DNA from: Actinomycetes bacterium
Lineage (GTDB): Bacteria > Actinomycetota > Acidimicrobiia > Acidimicrobiales > Microtrichaceae
Reading direction: 5' to 3'
Assembly: GCA_023389745.1 (NCBI GenBank)
Contig: JAEWED010000148.1
Span: forward strand, 1 to 12,159
DNA: 12,159 nucleotides
Made by a program: the position numbers and the translations under genes. Within the stretch, counting starts at the first letter, position 1. The number at the start of each line of letters is the position of its first letter. Below the pieces are notes generated by a model, which made no database searches, was not told the DNA's origin, and saw only the letters and a list, made by a program, of their open reading frames with translations. Shown piece by piece: positions 1 to 7,695 of this stretch.

Positions 1-1
1 C

Positions 2-1525
2 CCCACCACCGAACCGGCGCCGATCCCGATCGAGCCGTCCCCGTTCGCGATGGGCACCACGCTGACGCTGGTCTCGCTCGAGGATCCGACTGCACCGAGG
101 GTCGTCCAGACCGCAGAGGTCGAAGGCTCCCTCGTCTCGGCCCGTCAGGTCGACGGCACCGCACGCATCGTGGTGCGCAGCGAGCCGATCGCCATGTACG
201 ACGTGATGGCAGCGACCGACGGTGCCGAGGCGAGGGCCATCGCCGCCGAGGTCGACAGCGACGCGCTGCTCCCCCGCATCGCCGTCGGTGGCGAGGTCGC
301 ACCGCTCGGCGGCTGCGGCGACGTGCTGCTCACCCCGGCCGCGGCCTCACCCGCCGTCGGCGCCGGCAGCGCCTCCAGCAGCGGCACCGGCTCCGGCAAC
401 AGCACCGGCTCCGGCCTGGCGGCGACCTCGATGCGGACGGCGGACTGGTCGCCGTCGCAGCTGCCCTCGACCGTGTCGGTGCTGACCGTCGGCGAGACAC
501 TCGACGACGTGCAGCCCGTCAGCGTGCAGGGCAGCGCCGAAACGATCTACGCCTCGACCGACGCGCTCTACGTCGCGGCCGGCAACTGGGACCAGGCGGG
601 ATCGCGCACCGACGTGCACCGCTTCGACCTGCCCGCCGACGGTCCTGCGGTGTACACCGGCTCCGGCCGGGTCCCCGGGCGACTGCTCAACCAGTTCTCG
701 CTCTCGGACCATGAGGGGTCGCTGCGAGTCGTGACCACCGTCGACGGCCCCGTCGACGGAGCTGGCGTCGGACCTGATGGCGGCGCCACGCCCGCTCCGA
801 TGCCAGAGGACGAGGTCACCACCGAGATGTTCGTGCCGAACACGTCGGCGAGGCTCACGGTGCTCGACACCGAGGGCGACACCCTCGACGAGGTCGGTCA
901 CCTCGACGGACTGGGCGTCGGCGAAGAGGTCCAGTCGGTCCGGTTCATGGGCGACACCGGCTACGTCGTGACCTTCCGCCAGACCGACCCGCTCTACGCG
1001 CTCGACCTGAGCGACCCCAGGGCGCCCCGCTCGCTGGGCGAGCTCAAGATCCCCGGCTTCTCGGAGTACCTGCACCCGATCGGCGACGGGCTGCTGCTCG
1101 GCATCGGCCGGGACGCCGATCCGAGCACCGGCATGGACCTGGGTTTCAAGGCCTCGCTGTTCGACGTGTCGGACCCCGCGGCCATGGTCGAGGTCGACCA
1201 GCTCATCGTGCCGGACGCCTGGTCCGAGGTGAGCGGCGATCACAAGGCCTTCACGTGGGACGCCGAGCGCTCACAGGCGATCCTTCCGATCAGCCAGGCC
1301 TGCTCCGATGTCGGCCGCTGCGCGATGCGCGACGGAGCGATGGTCCTCAGGGTCGCCGACGGGCAGCTCTCCGAGGTCGCCCGGATCTCCCACTCGACAC
1401 CGATGGGTCAGCTCGCCCCGATGCGGTCGATCGTGGTCGGCGACGACCTCTGGACGCTGTCCTACGGGGCACTCGGCCGGTCCGACGCCGCGTCGCCGTC
1501 CTCGGTCCAGCTGGCAACCTTCTGA
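2..1525 (+). CDS. Secreted beta-propeller domain protein (COG4880/PF09826-like), 5' end outside window
   Basis: The reading frame is open to the left edge (507 codons visible), so the ATG at 50 is internal and the true N-terminus, probably with a signal peptide, is missing. The sequence resembles the actinobacterial and archaeal family of secreted proteins with a C-terminal beta-propeller distantly related to WD-40. Family-like stretches are a TTLTLVSLEDPTAPRVV blade near the start, VPGRLLNQFSLSDHEGSLRV at about 671-730, YALDLSDPRAPRSLGELKIPGF near 995-1063, FDVSDP near 1160 and DHKAF near 1238. A Gly/Ser/Ala-rich low-complexity linker lies at about 340-430, just after a GGCGD motif; a second acidic, Pro-rich linker lies at about 755-820. 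No enzymatic function is established for the family; an extracellular or envelope binding or scaffold role is inferred. The TGA is followed after one base by the ATG of the next lipoprotein gene, suggesting translational coupling. Confidence 0.85.
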   Translation, partial: PTTEPAPIPIEPSPFAMGTTLTLVSLEDPTAPRVVQTAEVEGSLVSARQVDGTARIVVRSEPIAMYDVMAATDGAEARAIAAEVDSDALLPRIAVGGEVAPLGGCGDVLLTPAAASPAVGAGSASSSGTGSGNSTGSGLAATSMRTADWSPSQLPSTVSVLTVGETLDDVQPVSVQGSAETIYASTDALYVAAGNWDQAGSRTDVHRFDLPADGPAVYTGSGRVPGRLLNQFSLSDHEGSLRVVTTVDGPVDGAGVGPDGGATPAPMPEDEVTTEMFVPNTSARLTVLDTEGDTLDEVGHLDGLGVGEEVQSVRFMGDTGYVVTFRQTDPLYALDLSDPRAPRSLGELKIPGFSEYLHPIGDGLLLGIGRDADPSTGMDLGFKASLFDVSDPAAMVEVDQLIVPDAWSEVSGDHKAFTWDAERSQAILPISQACSDVGRCAMRDGAMVLRVADGQLSEVARISHSTPMGQLAPMRSIVVGDDLWTLSYGALGRSDAASPSSVQLATF

Positions 1526-1526
1526 G

Positions 1527-2255
1527 ATGCGACCTCACCGAGCAGCGCTGTTCGTGGCCGTCGCCCTGTCCGCGGTGGTGGTCGGCTGCGGCGACGGACC
1601 GAGCGACGGGCACACCGGCGCCGGGGCCTTGAACTCGACGCTGTTCTCGGTGGAGGTGGTCGACGGCGCCGTCGAGCTGCACGGAGCGTGCCACCGGACC
1701 CTCGATGCCGTGGTCGGACTGGACGACGGCCAGATCGTCCTCACCGAGGTCACCGAGGACGGCCCCGAGTCCGGCGACGACTGCGCGTCGGTGTCGCGGG
1801 TCGATGTCGACCCGTCCGTGGGGATCACCCGCGGCATGGACGTCGTCGCTCCGGACGAGGGATTGCGCTTCGTGCTCGTCCGGGACCAGTACGCGCAGGT
1901 CGACTACTGCGGGCTCGACACGCCGCGCTGCGTCGACTTCTCGACGGATTCGGTGCCGGCCGAGTGCTCCGAGGCATCGCTGCGGTACGCGACCATCGGC
2001 ATGTACCAAGGGGTGTACCCGCTCGAGGTGCTGCGGTGCGAGGGCGACTGGGCCGTCATCGAGCTGGACGTCTGCGGGGGACCGTCCGGCGACGACGGCC
2101 GGTACTGCGGCGTCGAGGACGGGTGGGCGCTCTACACCAAGGCCGGAGGAGCGCCCTACTGGCAGGGCACCGGCTTCGAGCAGGACCTGTTCTGCCCGAA
2201 CCCCGCCGAGCGATTCGGCACACCCGGGCTGCCCGACTGGGTCTGCCAGGTCTGA
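1527..2255 (+). CDS. Cysteine-rich secreted lipoprotein, function unknown
   Basis: This 242-residue protein is not one I recognise. It opens with MRPHR, a hydrophobic segment (about residues 6-19) and the lipobox VVGC with Cys21, typical of signal peptidase II processing and lipid anchoring on the outer face of the membrane. Ten more cysteines (55, 86, 128, 135, 147, 171, 183, 194, 223, 240) suggest up to five disulfides in an acidic extracellular domain; the C-terminal half also has many aromatic residues and glycines. The open frame extends upstream to about 1308, but the ATG at 1527 is chosen because it gives a proper signal peptide and sits one base after the stop of the propeller gene (TGA-G-ATG). 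The two genes are probably translationally coupled and may act together outside the cell; this is inference from spacing only. Confidence 0.82.
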   Translation: MRPHRAALFVAVALSAVVVGCGDGPSDGHTGAGALNSTLFSVEVVDGAVELHGACHRTLDAVVGLDDGQIVLTEVTEDGPESGDDCASVSRVDVDPSVGITRGMDVVAPDEGLRFVLVRDQYAQVDYCGLDTPRCVDFSTDSVPAECSEASLRYATIGMYQGVYPLEVLRCEGDWAVIELDVCGGPSGDDGRYCGVEDGWALYTKAGGAPYWQGTGFEQDLFCPNPAERFGTPGLPDWVCQV

Positions 2256-2277
2256 GCCGGGACCTGTCGAGCCGGGA

Positions 2278-3837
2278 TCAGCCGATCGAGTCGACCGAGA
2301 CGACCCCGTCGGTGGCACGCAGCGCCTCGACGGCCGACTCGGGCACGGCACGATCCGTGGCGAGCACCATCAGCGCCTTGGCGCCCTCGGGCGACGAGCC
2401 GACGGCCATGTCGTCGATGTTCACGCCGGCCTCGCCGACGATCGAACCGACCTTGCCGATCATGCCCGGCTGGTCCGCGTTGCGGACCACGAGCAGGTGC
2501 TCGGCCGGCGGCACGTCGATCGTGTGGTCGTCGATCATCACCAGGCTCGGCGTCGCCTTCAGACCGACCAGGGTGCCGGCGACGCTGTGGTCGCCGCCGC
2601 GCACGGTGACCAGGTTCACGTAGTCACGCGCGGTCGTGGTCGACGTCGGGCGCACCTCGACGCCGCGCTCCTCGGCGATCTGCGGCGCGTTCACGTAGGA
2701 CACGGGATCGCTCGACGTGGCGGCGAAGAAGCCCTTGAGCAGCGACAGCGTCAGGATGCGCGTGTCGTAGTCGGCGATCTGACCCTGGTACTCGATCTCG
2801 AGCAGCTCCGGGCCCGAGGAGCTGAGCCCGCCGAAGATGCGGCCGATCTGCTCGGCCAGGCCGAGGTAGGGGCGCACGGTCTCGGACGCCTCGGCCGCGG
2901 AGATGTTCACCGCGTACGGCACGAAGTCGCCGGCGAGCGCCAGCTCGACCATGTCGGCGATCGTGTCGCCGGCCTTGTCCTGCGCCTCGGCGGTCGACGC
3001 CCCCAGGTGCGGCGTGACGACCACGCTGTCGAGTCCGAACAGCGGCGAGTCGGTGCACGGCTCGGTCGCGAACACGTCGATGCCCGCGCCGGCGACGCGA
3101 CCCTCGGCGATGGCATCGGCCAGGGCCTGCTCGTCGATGATGCCGCCGCGGGCGACGTTGATGACGCGCAGCGACGGCTTGGCCCGGCGCAGCATCTCCT
3201 CGCCGATCAGGCCGGCGGTCTCGGGCGTCTTCGCCAGGTGCAGGGTGATGAAGTCCGAGCGGGCCATGAGGTCCTCGAGCGACAGCAGCTCGACGCTCAG
3301 CTGGCGGGCGCGCTCCTCGGAGACGAACGGGTCGTAGGCGACCAGCTTCATGCCGAACGCGAGGGCGCGCTGGGCGACGAGCTTGCCGATCCGGCCCAGC
3401 CCGATGATGCCGAGGGTCTTGTCGGACAGCTCGACGCCGGTCCACTTCGACCGCTCCCAGCGGCCGTCCTTCAGCGCCGCGCTGGCCTGGGGCACGTTGC
3501 GCGCCTGGGCGAGCAGCAGCGCCATCGTGTGCTCGGCCGCCGACAGCGTGTTCGACTGCGGTGCGTTGACGACCATGACGCCGCGCTCTGTCGCTGCGGC
3601 GACGTCGACGTTGTCGAGGCCGATGCCGGCGCGGCCGACCGCGATCAGATCGGTCCCTGCGGCCAGGACGTCGGCGGTCACCTGCGTCGCGGACCGGATG
3701 ATCAGCGCATGCGCGCCGACGATGGCGCCGAGCAGCTCCTCCGGAGAGAGCCCCTCCTGCACATCGACCTCATGGCCGGCGTCGCGCAGACGCTGCAGGC
3801 CTCCATCGGCGATCTTCTCGGTGACCAGGACTCGCAT
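2278..3837 (-). CDS. serA: D-3-phosphoglycerate dehydrogenase
   Basis: Cytoplasmic enzyme of 519 residues that oxidises 3-phosphoglycerate with NAD+ to 3-phosphohydroxypyruvate, the first step of serine synthesis. The substrate-binding fold is split around the NAD domain: GRAGIGLDNVDV (68-79), the dinucleotide motif GLGRIG (146-151) with Asp169 ending the next strand, and the catalytic set Arg230 (VARGG), Glu259 (ATEP) and His277 (TPHLGA). After about residue 282 comes the intervening allosteric substrate-binding domain of the long, Mycobacterium-type enzymes, then a C-terminal ACT domain (about 447-519), the usual site of serine feedback. The length fits this type (about 525-530). The frame continues upstream, but ATG at 3837 is chosen for the family N-terminus MRVLVTEKI and an AGGA Shine-Dalgarno 7 bases away. 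It follows the duplicated-domain lipoprotein gene by 38 bases and converges with the cysteine-rich lipoprotein across 22 bases. Confidence 0.97.
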   Translation of the reverse strand: MRVLVTEKIADGGLQRLRDAGHEVDVQEGLSPEELLGAIVGAHALIIRSATQVTADVLAAGTDLIAVGRAGIGLDNVDVAAATERGVMVVNAPQSNTLSAAEHTMALLLAQARNVPQASAALKDGRWERSKWTGVELSDKTLGIIGLGRIGKLVAQRALAFGMKLVAYDPFVSEERARQLSVELLSLEDLMARSDFITLHLAKTPETAGLIGEEMLRRAKPSLRVINVARGGIIDEQALADAIAEGRVAGAGIDVFATEPCTDSPLFGLDSVVVTPHLGASTAEAQDKAGDTIADMVELALAGDFVPYAVNISAAEASETVRPYLGLAEQIGRIFGGLSSSGPELLEIEYQGQIADYDTRILTLSLLKGFFAATSSDPVSYVNAPQIAEERGVEVRPTSTTTARDYVNLVTVRGGDHSVAGTLVGLKATPSLVMIDDHTIDVPPAEHLLVVRNADQPGMIGKVGSIVGEAGVNIDDMAVGSSPEGAKALMVLATDRAVPESAVEALRATDGVVSVDSIG

Positions 3838-3844
3838 CGTCCCA

Positions 3845-3848
3845 TCCT
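3845..3848 (-). promoter_or_regulatory. Ribosome binding site of serA
   Basis: AGGA on the minus strand, 7 bases from the serA ATG at 3837. It supports that start over upstream in-frame codons and shows that serA, unlike several genes in this window, is translated from a mRNA with a leader. Confidence 0.6.
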
Positions 3849-3875
3849 GCCCGAGCACCCCGGCGAGCGGCCAGC

Positions 3876-4661
3876 TCAGGCAGCGACGGCTCGGAACCAG
3901 ATCGACATGCGCCCCGTGTACCCGAGTGAGTCGGAGACGTTGAAGCCGGCGCCGTAGGAGAAGGGTGGGGTCCCCTCGGGCAGCAGGCAGTCGGTGAAGT
4001 GCCACTCGAGCACCGTGGGCTCGACCAGGGTCGGTGTCGTCTCGGCACACGTCCACTTGACCTGCCCTCCGGGCGGTTCCGGCACCATGTGGCCGGCAGC
4101 CAGACGGGTCGGCGCGGGCGGCAGGTGATGGTCGTCGACCGCTCGCACCGTGATGGAGAAGGGCTCTCCGATGACGACCGTCGACGGCGAGACCACGAAG
4201 GACTCCATCACCGGGGCCTCCTGGTCGTCCTCACCGCCGACGACCGTGAAGTTGGAGAACTGCGCTCCCTGGTAGCCGTGGCCACCTGCGTTCCTCGCGG
4301 CGGCCGTCAGGCGCCAGGCACCGTTCGGCGCACCGTCGGGCATGACGCACTCGTACGTGCGCGTCACCGTCGGTGCGGGAACGACGTCGTCGGAGGTGCA
4401 GGTCAGGCCCGGGTAGGCCGGGTCCGAGACGTTGATGCGCTTCGGGGACCGGATCTCGATGTCGATGCTCATCACCGGGTCCGCGTCCGGCGCGATGGCC
4501 GTCACCTCGACGGTGAACGTCCCACCGGCGACGACGGGGTCCGGGGAGACGGTGGCCATGACCGCCGGCGGCACCCAGTTGGGCGGCGGGGGCGGTTGGC
4601 ACCCCACCAGCACGAACGCTGCCAGCGCAGCCGCCATCAGCCCGACCAGGCGTCGATACAT
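3876..4661 (-). CDS. Lipoprotein with two similar Ig-like domains, function unknown
   Basis: This 261-residue protein starts MYRRL, has a hydrophobic stretch (about 5-19) and the lipobox LVGC with Cys21, followed by a proline run (QPPPPPNWVPP) that would act as a spacer from the membrane. The mature part appears to be two tandem beta-sandwich domains. Domain 1 (about 32-142) has SPDPVVAGGTFTVEVTA, then LTC (Cys88) and ECVMPDG (Cys105). Domain 2 (about 150-261) has SPSTVVIGEPFSITVRA, then WTC (Cys205) and DCLLPEG (Cys225). The same order of strand motif, Cys, Cys and P-acidic-G suggests one disulfide per domain and an internal duplication. The start is fixed by the signal peptide and a G-rich ribosome site; longer readings upstream would run into the divergent SIP gene. 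Its stop lies 38 bases before the serA start. A surface binding or adhesion role is possible but unproven. Confidence 0.85.
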   Translation of the reverse strand: MYRRLVGLMAAALAAFVLVGCQPPPPPNWVPPAVMATVSPDPVVAGGTFTVEVTAIAPDADPVMSIDIEIRSPKRINVSDPAYPGLTCTSDDVVPAPTVTRTYECVMPDGAPNGAWRLTAAARNAGGHGYQGAQFSNFTVVGGEDDQEAPVMESFVVSPSTVVIGEPFSITVRAVDDHHLPPAPTRLAAGHMVPEPPGGQVKWTCAETTPTLVEPTVLEWHFTDCLLPEGTPPFSYGAGFNVSDSLGYTGRMSIWFRAVAA

Positions 4662-4678
4662 CTGATCCCCCACTCCCC
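4662..4678 (-). promoter_or_regulatory. G-rich ribosome binding region of the Ig-like lipoprotein gene
   Basis: On the minus strand GGGGAGTGGGGGATCAG lies directly before the ATG at 4661. GGGGAG is 11 bases away and GGGGG 5 bases away, so either could pair with the 16S rRNA tail. The segment GGGGGATCAG recurs exactly before fadD. Confidence 0.5.
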
Positions 4679-4700
4679 TACGGCAGTCTCGCCGCCGCGA

Positions 4701-4706
4701 ACCGTA
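4701..4706 (-). promoter_or_regulatory. Candidate -10 box for the Ig-like lipoprotein gene
   Basis: On the minus strand this reads TACGGT, matching the actinobacterial TANNNT -10 pattern, in the 135-bp divergent gap. Transcription starting about 7 bases on would give a leader of roughly 33 bases containing the G-rich ribosome site. No good -35 box is visible 16-18 bases upstream. Confidence 0.35.
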
Positions 4707-4784
4707 GCGGATGGTGCCGACGACGAGTTCGTGTTCCGCAGTGGGTAGCGGAGCGAGTCGCAGCCGACCTTCGGGCCGGACACC

Positions 4785-4790
4785 TACGCT
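4785..4790 (+). promoter_or_regulatory. Candidate -10 box for a leaderless transcript of the SIP-family gene
   Basis: TACGCT fits TANNNT and ends 6 bases before the GTG at 4797, so the expected transcription start falls on the start codon. No Shine-Dalgarno sequence precedes the GTG, consistent with leaderless translation. No convincing -35 element is seen. Confidence 0.5.
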
Positions 4791-4796
4791 GCCCGG

Positions 4797-5570
4797 GTGG
4801 AGCCGATCAGGACCCGCCGAGAACCCCCGCCGTTCCATCTCGGCACGGTGATCGATCGCCGAGCACTCGGCGGCCGGCTGGTCGGGGTGGACCTGGCCTT
4901 CGAGCAGGTCGAGTGGCTCGCCGGTGTCGAACCGGCGGCGAGCGTCCGGCTGCTGCTGCCCTCCGCCCCGGACACGGCACTCGAGATCCCGACGTGGAAC
5001 GGCAACGAGTTCCTGCTCCCCGACGGCCGACGCCCGCTCCTGCGGACCCTCACGCCGCTCGAGGTCGACGACGAGCAGTCCGTGCTGCGCCTCGCCGTGC
5101 TCCGGCACGGCTCGAGCCCTCTGTCGACGTGGCTGACCGGCTGCACACCCGGCGACGAGGTCGCGGTGTCGGGACCGGGCCGTGGGCTGACACCCGACCC
5201 GGCCGTCCACGACTGGGTGCTCGCCGGCGACGAGAGCGCCGTGCCGGCCATCGACACGCTGCTGCGAACGATCCCTCCGGTCGCGACGGTCCGAGTGCTC
5301 ATCGAGCTCGACGACCTGGGCGACGGTCGACCGGCGCTGTCGGACCACCCCGGCGCCTCGGTCGACTGGGCCGTGCTCCCACCGGACGTCGAACCCGGCG
5401 ACACCCTCGTGCAGCGGGTCGCCGACCTGACGCTGGCTCCCGACACACTGCTGTGGGCCGCCGGCGAAGCGGCTGCGATGCACCGCATCCGCGGCGGCCT
5501 CGACCGCGGCACCGCCCCCAGGTCGATGACCGTCGTGCGCGGCTACTGGAAGGTCGCCCGCCAGCGGTGA
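4797..5570 (+). CDS. Siderophore-interacting protein (SIP) family FAD/NAD(P)H-type reductase
   Basis: This 257-residue protein has the size and order of the SIP family, cytoplasmic flavin reductases that release iron from ferric siderophores using NAD(P)H. An N-terminal beta-barrel with LPDGRRPLLRTLTP (74-87) corresponds to the flavin-binding region. SGPGRG (125-130), AGDESAVPA (143-151), LWAAGEAAAMHRIR (219-232) and the C-terminal RGYWK (248-252) match the NAD(P)H-domain landmarks of SIP proteins. The usual RxYTxR flavin motif is here R-T-L-T-P-L, so the Tyr and the second Arg are replaced and flavin use is uncertain. The GTG at 4797 is chosen because it gives the family-length N-terminus and has TACGCT 6 bases before it. 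It diverges from the Ig-like lipoprotein and converges with the S9 peptidase. No siderophore synthesis or transport genes are in view, so its substrate is unknown. Confidence 0.8.
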   Translation: MEPIRTRREPPPFHLGTVIDRRALGGRLVGVDLAFEQVEWLAGVEPAASVRLLLPSAPDTALEIPTWNGNEFLLPDGRRPLLRTLTPLEVDDEQSVLRLAVLRHGSSPLSTWLTGCTPGDEVAVSGPGRGLTPDPAVHDWVLAGDESAVPAIDTLLRTIPPVATVRVLIELDDLGDGRPALSDHPGASVDWAVLPPDVEPGDTLVQRVADLTLAPDTLLWAAGEAAAMHRIRGGLDRGTAPRSMTVVRGYWKVARQR

Positions 5571-5576
5571 CGGCCG

Positions 5577-5601
5577 CAGCACCGCGGTGACGGCTGTGCT
5601 G
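5577..5601. terminator. Possible bidirectional terminator between convergent genes
   Basis: The 40-base gap between the SIP stop and the peptidase stop holds the inverted repeat CAGCAC (5577-5582) and GTGCTG (5596-5601) around a 13-base loop. The stem is short and has no T-run on either side, so this is a weak call based mainly on its position between converging genes. Confidence 0.3.
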
Positions 5602-5610
5602 GCGTGACGG

Positions 5611-7674
5611 TCAGGCGAACGTGATCGGCTCCGACACGCCGGCCGGTTCGAAGCCGAGCACCGCGCCGTAGAACGACAGCTCCGTCTCGAGCGCACGGAC
5701 GACGGTGTCGGCGCTGTGGAACCCGTGGCCCTCTCCCTCGAAGAGCACGTAGGCGTGCGGCACGCCGTTGTGCACGAGCGCGTCGACGAGGACCTCGGCC
5801 TGCGACGGCGGGACCACCCGGTCCTCGGCGCCCTGGAGCAGCAGGACCGGCCGGTCGAGCCGCTCGGCGTGGAACAGCGGTGATCGGCTCCGATAGACCT
5901 CGGCGTCGTCGGGCAGCACGCCGACCAGGCCGTCGAGGTACCGCGACTCGAACTTGTGGGTGTCGGTGGCGAGCGCGGCCAGGTCGGTCACTCCGTAGAG
6001 GCTGCACGCGGCGGCGAACGCGCCCGGCGCGCCGCGCTCCGCCTGGAAGCACAGCGCAGCGAGCGCCGTGAACCCTCCCGAGGAACCACCCCGGATCACA
6101 CAGCGGCGGGGGTCGACCCGGCCCGTCGCAGCCAGGTACGTGGCGACCGCGATGCAGTCCTCGACGTCCGCGTCGCCCCAGCGTCCGCGCAGCAGGTCGC
6201 GGTAGCGCCGCCCGTACCCGGTCGAGCCCCTGTAGTTCACGTCGGCCACGGCGAAGCCGCGAGTGGTCCAGAACTGCACGCTGGTCGAGAACTCGGAGCG
6301 GGCCGAGGCGGTCGGCCCGCCGTGGATGCGGACCACCAGCGGCGGCAGCTCGCCGTCAGGTGCGACGTGGTCGCCGCTCGTGGGCGGGTAGAAGAGCGCG
6401 TGGGCGACCTCGTCGCCGCCGCCCGTCGGGAAGGTGATCGGCTCGGGCCTCGAGATCCACGCCGGCTCGAGCGGCGCGGCCGGGCGGCGCAGGTCCGTCG
6501 CGGAACCACCGTCCAGGTCGAGCAACCACACCGAGGTGGGGCGATCCGGCGCACCGCCCACCACACCGACGCGGTTTCCGGCGACCACGAGGTGCTCGAT
6601 CGAGCTGAAGCGCAGGCCCTGCCACTCGGCGGTCGTCCCCGTCGTGGGGTCGAGCACCCGGATCGAGTCGATGCCGTCGGCGGCTGCGGCGTAGACCACT
6701 CGGCCGTCGCCGGTGAACCCGTACCGTGCGCCGCCGGCGACCCATCGGGGCTCGCCGACCTCTTCGTGCGCGTCACGCACGAGCGGCTCCAGGTCGTCGC
6801 CGGAGCCCTCGGCCGGACAGCCCGGCTGCAGCGCACGACGCAGGTGCCACCAGTCCTCGGTGTCGTCGCACCACCACAGGTGTCCGTCGGGCGACCACTC
6901 CGGCAACGCCACCGACACCGGACGTCCGAGCCCTCGCGTCCGTCCGGCCGGGTGCCCGCCGGCGACGCGCCGCGCGCGGTCGACCCGCAACTCACCCGCG
7001 ACGGACAGCTCCCCGACCCACAGCTCCGCCGCGTCCCACGGCATGTCCGGGTGGTCCCAGCGCAACCAGGCCAGGGACCGGCCGTCGGGCGACAAACGGG
7101 GCGCGGCGACGAAGTCACCCGCTCCCGCCGTGCCCTCGCCCACCAGCAGGTGCTCGTGACCGGTGGCGACGTGCACCGCGACGAGCTCGTTGCACACGTC
7201 CGCGGGCCCGTCGCCCAGGTGCCGTTCGCGCTCGCACACGATCCAGCTCCCGTCGGGGGTCACGACACCGGCGGCGAAGCGTCGCACGGCCCCCTCCGGG
7301 GCCGGTGGCGTGACCTGCTGGACGTCGTGGCCGGGCGCGGAGTGGGGGCCGCGGGGCAGCCCCACGATGCACTGCGACCGTTCGTCGACCCAGAAGATGC
7401 GGTCGCCGCCGAGCCAGAAGGCGCCGCCGCCGTACTCGTTCACGCGGGTCCGGGCACGGACCCAGGACGGCCCGACGTCGGCCACGGTGGCGACGCCGTC
7501 GACCGCCGTCCCGGCGACCAGGGCGGTGCGCCCCTCGACCGGCCGGGACTCGGCCCACCAGAGGCCGCCGTCCGCGCTCGGGTCGATCGCGAGGCCGGCG
7601 AAGCGGGTGCCGGCATCCGCGGCTGCCCTCGGCGACAGCGGCGAAGCCCACGAACCGTACGGCGCGATGATCAC
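5611..7674 (-). CDS. S9 family peptidase (prolyl oligopeptidase-like), cytoplasmic
   Basis: A 687-residue serine peptidase of the prolyl oligopeptidase clan, expected to cut peptides after proline or act as an acylaminoacyl-type peptidase. The N-terminal two thirds (about 20-410) show repeated propeller-like segments such as RLSPDGRSLAW (193-203) and PEWSPDGHLWW (258-268). The C-terminal alpha/beta-hydrolase domain has HGGPT (451-455, oxyanion region), YRGSTGYGRRY (481-491), the nucleophile elbow GGSSGG with Ser532, Asp618 in GAEDRVVPPSQ and His650 in GEGHGF, so the triad is complete. There is no signal peptide. The GTG start at 7674 gives the family-like N-terminus APYGSWASPLS; no clear ribosome site precedes it. 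The gene follows the aminotransferase stop by 21 bases on the same strand, so the two probably form an operon. The exact substrate cannot be told from sequence. Confidence 0.92.
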   Translation of the reverse strand: MIIAPYGSWASPLSPRAAADAGTRFAGLAIDPSADGGLWWAESRPVEGRTALVAGTAVDGVATVADVGPSWVRARTRVNEYGGGAFWLGGDRIFWVDERSQCIVGLPRGPHSAPGHDVQQVTPPAPEGAVRRFAAGVVTPDGSWIVCERERHLGDGPADVCNELVAVHVATGHEHLLVGEGTAGAGDFVAAPRLSPDGRSLAWLRWDHPDMPWDAAELWVGELSVAGELRVDRARRVAGGHPAGRTRGLGRPVSVALPEWSPDGHLWWCDDTEDWWHLRRALQPGCPAEGSGDDLEPLVRDAHEEVGEPRWVAGGARYGFTGDGRVVYAAAADGIDSIRVLDPTTGTTAEWQGLRFSSIEHLVVAGNRVGVVGGAPDRPTSVWLLDLDGGSATDLRRPAAPLEPAWISRPEPITFPTGGGDEVAHALFYPPTSGDHVAPDGELPPLVVRIHGGPTASARSEFSTSVQFWTTRGFAVADVNYRGSTGYGRRYRDLLRGRWGDADVEDCIAVATYLAATGRVDPRRCVIRGGSSGGFTALAALCFQAERGAPGAFAAACSLYGVTDLAALATDTHKFESRYLDGLVGVLPDDAEVYRSRSPLFHAERLDRPVLLLQGAEDRVVPPSQAEVLVDALVHNGVPHAYVLFEGEGHGFHSADTVVRALETELSFYGAVLGFEPAGVSEPITFA

Positions 7675-7695
7675 CGGCAGGTCATCCGATCCGGG

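Noticed and set aside
98..445. Gly/Ser-rich stretch of the propeller gene as a DNA tandem repeat
   Set aside because: The repetition is at the protein level only (short Gly-Ser linker) and the codons vary, so no DNA repeat unit can be defined.
50..1525. ATG at 50 as the true start of the beta-propeller gene
   Set aside because: The frame is open to the left edge and the residues before the ATG continue family-like sequence; the gene would lack a signal peptide if it began there.
1308..1526. N-terminal extension of the cysteine-rich lipoprotein upstream of 1527
   Set aside because: The extension is an Arg/Ser-rich frame lying over the propeller gene and would bury the lipoprotein signal peptide.
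2254..2277. Direct repeat GAGCCGGGA (2254-2262 and 2269-2277) between the converging lipoprotein and serA genes
   Set aside because: Two copies of nine GC-rich bases are not enough to call an element, and they form no hairpin that could act as a terminator.
5622..5893. Recurring GTGATCGGCTCCGA inside the S9 peptidase gene near 5622 and 5880
   Set aside because: Both copies are coding and fit common codons in the gene; no spacing pattern or symmetry suggests a regulatory repeat.
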